A stretch of 35,144 nt of DNA, taken from positions 1 to 35,144 of the forward strand of contig JAICXK010000020.1 in the NCBI GenBank assembly GCA_025980435.1. Reading direction: 5' to 3'. Every line of letters begins with the position of its first letter. Position 1 is the first letter of the stretch. The position numbers and the translations under genes were made by a program. Positions 9,939 to 15,762 of this stretch are shown piece after piece. The notes under the pieces were generated by a model that saw nothing but the letters and a program-made list of their open reading frames with translations, was not told the origin of the DNA and searched no databases. The stretch comes from Bryobacteraceae bacterium. GTDB lineage: Bacteria > Acidobacteriota > Terriglobia > Bryobacterales > Bryobacteraceae.

Positions 9939-10958
9939 ATGAAAAAATTCGGCGTTGCCGCATGCGCTGGTGTTGTGCTGTTCTGTGGTGTTCTATCCGC
10001 GCAGCAGACGCAACCGGCAAAACCTTGTCCGCCGGAAGGATTTAGCGGCGGCTTCAGTCACGGCTGTCCGCAAAAACAATTTGCGAACCCGTCCGATATC
10101 TCGGCAATGATGGCGGCATTGCCGGACAAGCCGATGGCGACACCACAGAGCCTTCGCCATGTCCTCGTATTGTGCACCGCCAGGGGCTGGGTACATACTT
10201 CCATTCCGCTGGCGGCGAAGATGGTGGAGTATCTGGGAGATAAGACGGGCGCCTGGATGACGACCATTACCTACGACCCCGCTGCAATCAACGCTGAAAA
10301 TTTGAAGCAATATGATGCAATCTTCCTGGACAGCACCACAGGGCAGTTCCTGGATGACCCCAACAACCAGACAGTGACTCAGGAACGCAGGCAGGCGCTT
10401 CTCGATTTCGTTAACGGTGGAAAAGGTCTGGTGGGCATTCACGCCGCGACGGATTCGTACCACACCAGCCCGCGCCCGGCCGCGCCCGGTGAAGAGCCAA
10501 CCACTGCTCCGACGGGCACCTGGCCGGAATTCAACCAAATGATCGGCGGCTTTTTCAAATTTCACTGGCCTTACCCGACCCTGATTCAAGTCAAGATCGA
10601 CGATCCGAACAGCCCCTTGACTTCTATGTTCCCCGCCCGTGGCTACGTGATTGTTGACGAGACGTACACTTTCGCGCAAAACTCGTTCAGCCGCAAGCGT
10701 GTTCACGTTTTGACCAGCGTCAATTACAAGAAAATGAGCGCGGAAGATAAGGCCAAGGAACCGGCGGCAACGCGGCGTACCGACGGCGACTACGCGCTCA
10801 GTTACATTCAGCGCGTTGGCAATGGCCGCGTATTTTACGAAGCCCACGGCCACGAAGAGAACGTTTACTTCCGGCGGCCATTCGTGGCGCATATGCTTGC
10901 GGGCATTCAGTATGCGCTCGGAGATCTCAAGGCCGACGATAGCCCGAGCGAGAAATAG
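9939..10958 (+). CDS. Secreted ThuA domain-containing protein
   Basis: Signal peptide MKKFGVAACAGVVLFCGVLSAQ; YDAIFLDSTTGQF...LLDFVNGGKGLVGIHAATDSYH...GGFFKFHWPYP motifs of ThuA-like family. Confidence 0.88.
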   Translation: MKKFGVAACAGVVLFCGVLSAQQTQPAKPCPPEGFSGGFSHGCPQKQFANPSDISAMMAALPDKPMATPQSLRHVLVLCTARGWVHTSIPLAAKMVEYLGDKTGAWMTTITYDPAAINAENLKQYDAIFLDSTTGQFLDDPNNQTVTQERRQALLDFVNGGKGLVGIHAATDSYHTSPRPAAPGEEPTTAPTGTWPEFNQMIGGFFKFHWPYPTLIQVKIDDPNSPLTSMFPARGYVIVDETYTFAQNSFSRKRVHVLTSVNYKKMSAEDKAKEPAATRRTDGDYALSYIQRVGNGRVFYEAHGHEENVYFRRPFVAHMLAGIQYALGDLKADDSPSEK

Positions 10959-11015
10959 GATCGGAAAAGAAATGAATGTGCGGCTAAGTACGGCCGACTA
11001 CCGACTTTGGGTGGT

Positions 11016-11060
11016 GTAAGCGTCCGATAACCGTCGATAAGCTATTCTTCGGACGCTTAC
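11016..11060. repeat. 12-bp perfect inverted repeat (stem-loop)
   Basis: gtaagcgtccga (11016-11027) / tcggacgcttac (11049-11060), 21-nt loop; no U-tract on either side. Confidence 0.75.
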
Positions 11061-11085
11061 TAAAAACCAGATCGACAGGCCATTG

Positions 11086-11148
11086 CTAAGCGAGCGCCGT
11101 GGTGGGCCATATCGAAGAACCGGCCTTCAAATTGGTCTTGGTTTTCAT
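11086..11148 (-). CDS. Putative 20-aa micro-ORF MKTKTNLKAGSSIWPTTALA
   Basis: ATG at 11148-11146 preceded by AAAGGAGGTGA (11-nt match to the consensus 16S anti-SD complement) with 8-nt spacing; TAG at 11088-11086; below the ORF-track length cutoff. Confidence 0.5.
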   Translation of the reverse strand: MKTKTNLKAGSSIWPTTALA

Positions 11149-11339
11149 TGTCTGTTTCACCTCCTTTGCCTAAGAACCACATCGACCAGGTCATTTGCGA
11201 CTTGAGAGTTCGTGAGACTTATAGCGTCCTCCCTCAGCTGTGCTAGGGTGCGTCTCTTTAGTACGCGTCTATGACGGACGGTGCAGGCTTGCGGATCGGA
11301 TTACCGCTGAGAAACCCATGCCGTGCACGAAATCAAGGT

Positions 11340-11400
11340 GGAGGCGGATCGTTTCCAAAAACGTTCCCGCTCCGAGCCAAGTCGCAAAGGCGAAGCTCCT
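11340..11400 (+). pseudogene. Frameshifted relic of the 3' end of the 81-aa partner gene found intact at 12969-13214
   Basis: gcggatcgtttccaaaaacgttcccgctccga-gccaagtcgcaaa-ggcgaagc aligns with 13153-13208 gcggatcgttccccaagacgttcctgctccgaggccaagttgcaaaaggcgaagc; encodes GSFPKTF.LR then two 1-nt deletions. Confidence 0.7.
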
Positions 11401-11408
11401 GTGGCGTT

Positions 11409-11912
11409 TCACTCTCCGGGAAGCCTGAGTTCGGTGTATTGACATTCCAGTTCGTGGCACAAAGCCTCGACCACGAGCTCATGATCGGCGCGCTGCGGCA
11501 AGCCCGAAACCGCAACCGATCCGATTACGCCGGATCCCGCAATTGCAAGGGGAAATGATCCACCGTGCGCCGCAAATTCCGTCAGAGGTAGCCCGAAACG
11601 GTCCGCCAAGGATGTATTTTTCTGTTGCAGTTCGAGCCCCAATCCATATGAGCTCCGATGGAATCGAGCGACCACGTTCGATTTCCGCCTTGCCCATTCG
11701 GCATTATCCGGCGTGCTGCCCGCGATTGCGCAGAAAAAGAGTAGTTGGCCGAATCGCCGTACGTCGATGATCACCGGTGCACTCCGGGCAATCGCCATGT
11801 CGCGAAGCCGGCAACCCAGGTTCCACGCCGATTCTTCGTTGAACCTCGGAAACTTTAGCCTCTGTTCCTGCCTGGTGATGATTACGAGATCTTCGCTAAG
11901 ACCCACAGACAC
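11409..11912 (-). CDS. Heme-degrading/UPF0303-like domain protein (GlcG/HbpS superfamily)
   Basis: APVIIDVRRFGQLLFFCAIAGSTPDNAEWARRKSNVVARFHRSSYGLGLELQ and LPLTEFAAHGGSFPLAIAGSGVIGSVAVSGLPQRADHELVVEAL, typical of this family. Confidence 0.82.
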   Translation of the reverse strand: MSVGLSEDLVIITRQEQRLKFPRFNEESAWNLGCRLRDMAIARSAPVIIDVRRFGQLLFFCAIAGSTPDNAEWARRKSNVVARFHRSSYGLGLELQQKNTSLADRFGLPLTEFAAHGGSFPLAIAGSGVIGSVAVSGLPQRADHELVVEALCHELECQYTELRLPGE

Positions 11913-11964
11913 TCACGATATCGCAGAGCCCCAAAGTGGACGATCGGGTTCACCAATCCCTGCC

Positions 11965-12021
11965 GGGCGATGAGCTGGGCCGGATGGTCTTCGGCGGCTG
12001 ATGCCGCAAATCCAGCGCTGG
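11965..12021 (+). pseudogene. Relic of the RHH-gene 3' end plus partner-gene 5' end (paralogue of 12933-12989)
   Basis: 57-nt block with about 84% identity to 12933-12989 by hand count; encodes GDELGRMVFGG* / MPQIQRW against GDELGRMVFSG* / MPRIERW, with the stop/start overlap preserved in altered form (TGATG against TAATG). Confidence 0.75.
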
Positions 12022-12037
12022 CACCTCGGATAACAAC

Positions 12038-12160
12038 CAGAGCGACGTCGCCGCCAGAAGCCCTGATAAGCCGCCTTATGTCGTCCGGGTCGCTTGTGAG
12101 AATCATCGCATCCTTGCGAATGGCTACCGTCACCGCAACGGCATCAACGATACTCCAGTT
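12038..12160 (-). pseudogene. C-terminal remnant of a PIN-domain (VapC-type) toxin
   Basis: Minus-strand frame reads DQNWSIVDAVAVTVAIRKDAMILTSDPDDIRRLIRASGGDVALVVI, matching the C-terminal PIN motif (VDA...A...DA.ILTSDPDDI); N-terminal catalytic half missing and no start codon of its own. Confidence 0.75.
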
Positions 12161-12417
12161 CTGATCTTACCCGGTAGCAGTTGCTCCCGCACCTTGCGGT
12201 GCGCCTCATCCATCTCTTCTGTGCTGAAGGCGCCGTTGTGCTGTTCCCACTCGGCGACCGCCGCCAAACCAGCCCTACGCTGCAATGCTTCGCGGGCAGC
12301 GTTCGTCATCCATGCCGACACGCTCACCCCGTCGCGGGCTGCGGCCGCAAGGATCTTTTCGTGAACTTTAGGATCTATCGTAATCGCAAGCTTCGGTGAT
12401 GCGTTGCCGCGCGGCAT
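12130..12417 (-). CDS. VapB-type/RHH antitoxin-like protein, 3' end altered by junction with the PIN remnant
   Basis: MPRGNASPKLAITIDPKVHEKILAAAARDGVSVSAWMTNAAREALQRRAGLAAVAEWEQHNGAFSTEEMDEAHRKV; the last ~12 residues run out of frame through the PIN-tail sequence. Confidence 0.7.
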   Translation of the reverse strand: MPRGNASPKLAITIDPKVHEKILAAAARDGVSVSAWMTNAAREALQRRAGLAAVAEWEQHNGAFSTEEMDEAHRKVREQLLPGKIRTGVSLMPLR

Positions 12418-12421
12418 AGAA

Positions 12422-12445
12422 GGTATCCGACTGCAATATGATACC
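12422..12445. promoter_or_regulatory. Operator-like inverted repeat upstream of the VapB-like gene
   Basis: ggtatc (12422-12427) / gatacc (12440-12445), ending 4 nt from the ATG at 12417 (minus strand). Confidence 0.45.
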
Positions 12446-12466
12446 GGGCGGCAAAGCCGCCGTATC
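12440..12466. repeat. Hairpin GATAC(cg)GGCGGC-aaa-GCCGCC-GTATC
   Basis: 6-bp GC stem with 3-nt loop plus a 5-bp outer stem separated by a 2-nt bulge. Confidence 0.65.
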
Positions 12467-12544
12467 CGCTGCCAATATCCTGAGCAGTTTGCAAAAAAGG
12501 CATGCCGCGGAATTGAGTAGAGAGCGCGAGGCCGATTTTGTAGG

Positions 12545-12582
12545 GCGGACCGCCCGGTCCGCGCGGGTCCGCCCGGACCCGC
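12545..12582. repeat. Two abutting GC-rich hairpins with identical GCCC loops
   Basis: gcggacc-gccc-ggtccgc (12545-12562) immediately followed by gcgggtcc-gccc-ggacccgc (12563-12582). Confidence 0.8.
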
Positions 12583-12682
12583 AAATCCGTGTGTGGATGG
12601 CTTCCAAAAAGGGTTAGCAAGGGTCGGGCTTCCTCAGTCAGGTGAATGTCAAAACGATCCCCGCGGATCTCCTTCGCGGTTT

Positions 12683-12707
12683 ACACCATTTGGGTGCACA
12701 ATGGTGT
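12683..12707. promoter_or_regulatory. Operator-like palindrome immediately upstream of the RHH gene
   Basis: acaccatt (12683-12690)-tgggtgcac-aatggtgt (12700-12707), perfect 8-bp arms, 1 nt before the ATG at 12709. Confidence 0.55.
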
Positions 12708-12708
12708 C

Positions 12709-12969
12709 ATGAAGGTCGCCGAGAAAGCAGTAGTACGCCAGAGTGTGAGTCTGCCGGCCGGGTTGGCCAAGCAGGTCGGCAGTATGGCCAAGAGTCGAAA
12801 ACTGAGCAAGAATCGCATGTTGGTCGAGCTGATCGAGAACGGGATCGATGCGGACAAGCGAAGGCAAGCCGAATTCTTCGCCTTGGCAGAGCGTTTCCGT
12901 AACGAACAGGATCCGGAAGCGGCGCGCCGCTTGGGCGACGAACTGGGCCGAATGGTCTTTAGCGGCTAA
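12709..12969 (+). CDS. Ribbon-helix-helix (CopG-like) protein, putative antitoxin/regulator
   Basis: MKVAEKAVVRQSVSLPAGLAKQVGSMAKSRKLSKNRMLVELIENGID, typical beta-strand + helix-helix RHH pattern; stop overlaps the next start. Confidence 0.75.
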   Translation: MKVAEKAVVRQSVSLPAGLAKQVGSMAKSRKLSKNRMLVELIENGIDADKRRQAEFFALAERFRNEQDPEAARRLGDELGRMVFSG

Positions 12970-13214
12970 TGCCGCGAATCGAGCGCTGGGACAACCTGCC
13001 CAAAGCGGTGCGGCAACATCTAATCGAGCGGATGCGTGATCGGATTATTAGTGTCTCTGACCTTAATCAACTCCGCGTCTGGATTGAGACACAGCCCCAG
13101 GTCCCGGAGGGTGACTGGTACAAGGATTTCGGCTCTTTCAAGCTTTGCGGTAGCGGATCGTTCCCCAAGACGTTCCTGCTCCGAGGCCAAGTTGCAAAAG
13201 GCGAAGCCCTCTGA
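12969..13214 (+). CDS. 81-aa conserved-looking hypothetical protein, putative partner of the RHH gene
   Basis: MPRIERWDNLPKAVRQHLIERMRDRIISVSDLNQLRVWIETQPQVPEGDWYKDFGSFKLCGSGSFPKTFLLRGQVAKGEAL; start overlaps upstream stop (TAATG); two decayed paralogues occur nearby. Confidence 0.7.
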   Translation: MPRIERWDNLPKAVRQHLIERMRDRIISVSDLNQLRVWIETQPQVPEGDWYKDFGSFKLCGSGSFPKTFLLRGQVAKGEAL

Positions 13215-13373
13215 TCCAGCAGGATAGCCGCTTTGTCGAAAACGTGGATGAGAATTAGCGGGATCAAGGCGGACTTGTCGTTTATCCAGCCGAATCTTTG
13301 CCGGTATCCTGGCCACGTCCCGAGTAATGTCCGGATTGCCGCCAAATCGCGGTAGTAGGATTGTGCAAACTAT

Positions 13374-13679
13374 ATGATCATCAAGAGGTTTGGACCCTTG
13401 TCTTGCGCCAAAATCGCGAGCGCTGTTTATGCTGTTCTCGGGCTTTTCGTGGGAGCTTGCATGTCAATCGTCGCTTTGCTTGGTGCAGCGGTTTCGAGCA
13501 CTCAGAGAACGCCCGAAACAGCCATCTCACCGATCGCCAGTGCCGTCTTGGGAGTTGGCGCAATCATCATTTGTCCAATTTTTTACGGTGTGTTTGGCTT
13601 CCTGACTACGCTGATTGGCACGTGGCTCTATAACTTAATCGCATCCAAAATTGGAGGCATCGAAATAGACCTCGCCTAA
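13374..13679 (+). CDS. Small membrane protein of unknown function
   Basis: 101 aa with two clear hydrophobic segments (AVLGLFVGACMSIVALLGA; AVLGVGAIIICPIFYGVFGFLTTLIGTWLYNL). Confidence 0.65.
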   Translation: MIIKRFGPLSCAKIASAVYAVLGLFVGACMSIVALLGAAVSSTQRTPETAISPIASAVLGVGAIIICPIFYGVFGFLTTLIGTWLYNLIASKIGGIEIDLA

Positions 13680-13747
13680 TCGCATGACGCCTCCGTTTTG
13701 GACTCGTGCAGTCCATCGAGACGCTTGGATGAGGCCGTGCTCCTTAG

Positions 13748-13954
13748 CGAGCCGAAGACTCAAGTGAGGACCTTACCAGGCTCAGCATCCAGGAGTCTAA
13801 TCTCCTCCGCCAGCACGAAAAAGACCTGGCCGAATTGAAGCACGTTCAAGAGGAGCGGCCCGCTAAACTGCACGCACAGGGCGAGTCGGGCCCGTTGTGC
13901 GCGATCAGGCAACCTCGGCGATCTACATGCTCGCGGCCTTCGCGCGGACCGTGA
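13748..13954 (+). pseudogene. Possible decayed coding remnant (coiled-coil-like)
   Basis: Open frame without a good start: RAEDSSEDLTRLSIQESNLLRQHEKDLAELKHVQEERPAKLHAQ...; charged heptad-like composition. Confidence 0.3.
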
Positions 13955-13986
13955 AGCCGCGTGATCTTGTGGGTAGATTTGGGTGG

Positions 13987-14014
13987 GGCAGACCATCGGG
14001 GTTTGTGGTCTGCC
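13987..14014. repeat. Perfect 9-bp inverted repeat hairpin
   Basis: ggcagacca (13987-13995)-tcggggtttg-tggtctgcc (14006-14014). Confidence 0.75.
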
Positions 14015-14162
14015 GTTCAGAACTTCAGGCCGTCCTGCCGGTACCACCGACATAGGCTAGTCCTGCTAATCATTGCCTGAGGCGCGTGAAGTCTGATATC
14101 TTTTAACGCATCTCTGTAAGGAAATGAGCGCCGCCGTTTTCGCGCTCGGATTGTGAGCAAGA

Positions 14163-15062
14163 ATGGCGAGCTTTTGCGGAAATTGCGGTTCTCCCCTTCG
14201 ACCCGATAGTACTTTCTGCGTGCAGTGCGGTTCTCCGGTTGGGCAGCGTCCGAATCCGAACCCCGTAGCGGCTCCTTCGTTTCAGCCCACTGCGGCTCCT
14301 GTCGCGCCGGCCCGGAAGAGTAGCGCCGCTCTAAAGATTGTTGTGGCCCTCCTCGTTTGCCTTGTACTGGGCGGGGTGGCCGTGGTCGGAGGCCTGTTTT
14401 ATGTAGCGCACCGCGTGAAGAAAGCCGTTGTTGAGGAAGCGGCAAAGAACGGAGTTGACTTAAGCTCTCTCAGCGGTTCGTCCAGACGTGTGAGCGGGTC
14501 AAGACATCCGCTCCCGAAACCGTGTGAGCTCCTGGCTAAAGAAGAGGTTTCACGACTGATCGGCGAACCGGTGGAGCGCGCCGAGTTTCGGGATGAGACG
14601 TGCCTTTACTACGGCCCGCCGGGCCTCGCCGCCAAACTTGCTCAGACACAAGCTTCTGAGACATTCCATCGCACGGGGGCTCCGGGCACCCAGGTCAACG
14701 CCACAGAGGTTACTAACTCGATGGATCAACTGGTCAACAGCTTGGCCGCGCAAACTGGACAGACCGGAAGCAACGGCGAGCTTCCGCTGCTGATGCTTGG
14801 CATTGATGCGGACGGCCGGACTCAAATGGCGGCCGCTCGTGCTACCAAAGCTATTTTCAGCGGCATCGGCAAAGGCGCGGATGCAAAAGCCCCTGGTTTC
14901 GGCGCCGATATACCCGGTCTGGGCGATAGTGCGGTTCGAATCCCTAACCTGGGGCTCAATGTATTGCAAGGTGAAATCCTCATCCGAATTATTTCCGGAC
15001 CGTTCCCGGATGCGGATTCGAAGACCATAGCTGTTGCTAAGGCAGTTCTTCCAAAGATTTAG
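14163..15062 (+). CDS. Zinc-ribbon domain, single-TM protein of unknown function
   Basis: MASFCGNCGSPLRPDSTFCVQCGSPVG zinc ribbon, Pro-rich linker, TM segment IVVALLVCLVLGGVAVVGGLFYV, C-terminal extracytoplasmic region. Confidence 0.8.
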   Translation: MASFCGNCGSPLRPDSTFCVQCGSPVGQRPNPNPVAAPSFQPTAAPVAPARKSSAALKIVVALLVCLVLGGVAVVGGLFYVAHRVKKAVVEEAAKNGVDLSSLSGSSRRVSGSRHPLPKPCELLAKEEVSRLIGEPVERAEFRDETCLYYGPPGLAAKLAQTQASETFHRTGAPGTQVNATEVTNSMDQLVNSLAAQTGQTGSNGELPLLMLGIDADGRTQMAAARATKAIFSGIGKGADAKAPGFGADIPGLGDSAVRIPNLGLNVLQGEILIRIISGPFPDADSKTIAVAKAVLPKI

Positions 15063-15195
15063 GTTTGAAGATCGGGCGATGTGCTGCGCTTGTTGGCTGG
15101 GCTAAGTTGTGCAGTGGTCCTTCAGGAATTGGAGAAACGCTCTTACCTTTGGGGACGCGATAATAAGCGGTACCAAAGGGAGCCGAGGTTCTGGA

Positions 15196-15525
15196 ATGGC
15201 CCGTGATAAGGGTTTGGAGGAATTGCTGAACGACAGTCTGGAGTCAGTGCCTGGGTTGACGCAAAAGGCTATGTTTGGCGGCTGGGCTTGGCTTGTGAAC
15301 GGCAACCTGCTGTGTGGTGCTCGCACCGGCAGCATGTTGGTCCGCCTTGGCAAGGAGAACGAAACCTGGGCTCTCGAAATCCCGGGCATCATTCCGATGA
15401 TGATGCGAGAGCGCCGGATGCACGGTTGGGTACGAGCCGCTCCGGAGGCATATAGCAGCGATGCGCTCCGTCTGCGGCTCATCAAGGCCGCGCTCCAGTT
15501 TACTCGATCACTTCCGAAAAAGTAG
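15196..15525 (+). CDS. TfoX/Sxy family N-terminal domain protein
   Basis: KAMFGGWAWLVNGNLLCGARTGSMLVRLGKENE matches TfoX_N pattern. Confidence 0.75.
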   Translation: MARDKGLEELLNDSLESVPGLTQKAMFGGWAWLVNGNLLCGARTGSMLVRLGKENETWALEIPGIIPMMMRERRMHGWVRAAPEAYSSDALRLRLIKAALQFTRSLPKK

Positions 15526-15762
15526 GGGACGCGGAAAGCTGAAGGACTCTGAAAGCGGAGTTGTCCGTTTGCTTGTCTTTCACCGGGAGACACGTGGTGA
15601 ACCGCGGTTGCGGCAATAATCAAGTCCGGCTAAATGCCGGATTCGCAGATCTCCCTGCGGAACGCGAAGCTGCATTAGCCCCGGCCTTCATTTCCGTTCA
15701 TTTGCGTGCATTCGTGGCCAACAAGCACTGGCATTACCGGCCTCTTTCCGCCAAAATGAAAG

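Noticed and set aside
9993-10892. 299-aa minus-strand ORF
   Set aside because: Antisense to the signal-peptide-bearing ThuA gene; no recognisable domain.
11068-11202. Overlapping 44-aa minus-strand frame MTWSMWFLGKGGETDNENQDQFEGRFFDMAHHGARLAMACRSGF
   Set aside because: Overlaps the micro-ORF in another frame and lacks a Shine-Dalgarno; the SD position specifically favours MKTKTNLKAG.
13067-13345. 92-aa minus-strand ORF opposite the 81-aa partner gene
   Set aside because: The plus-strand frame has a coupled start, RHH neighbour and paralogous relics conserved at the protein level; the minus frame is likely incidental.
11016-14100. Possible CRISPR array or integron from multiple repeats
   Set aside because: Repeats are dissimilar palindromes and relics, with no regular direct repeat/spacer periodicity and no cas or integrase gene.
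14931-14960. GGTTCGAATCC tRNA T-loop-like string
   Set aside because: No flanking T-stem, acceptor or anticodon arm; lies inside the zinc-ribbon protein gene.
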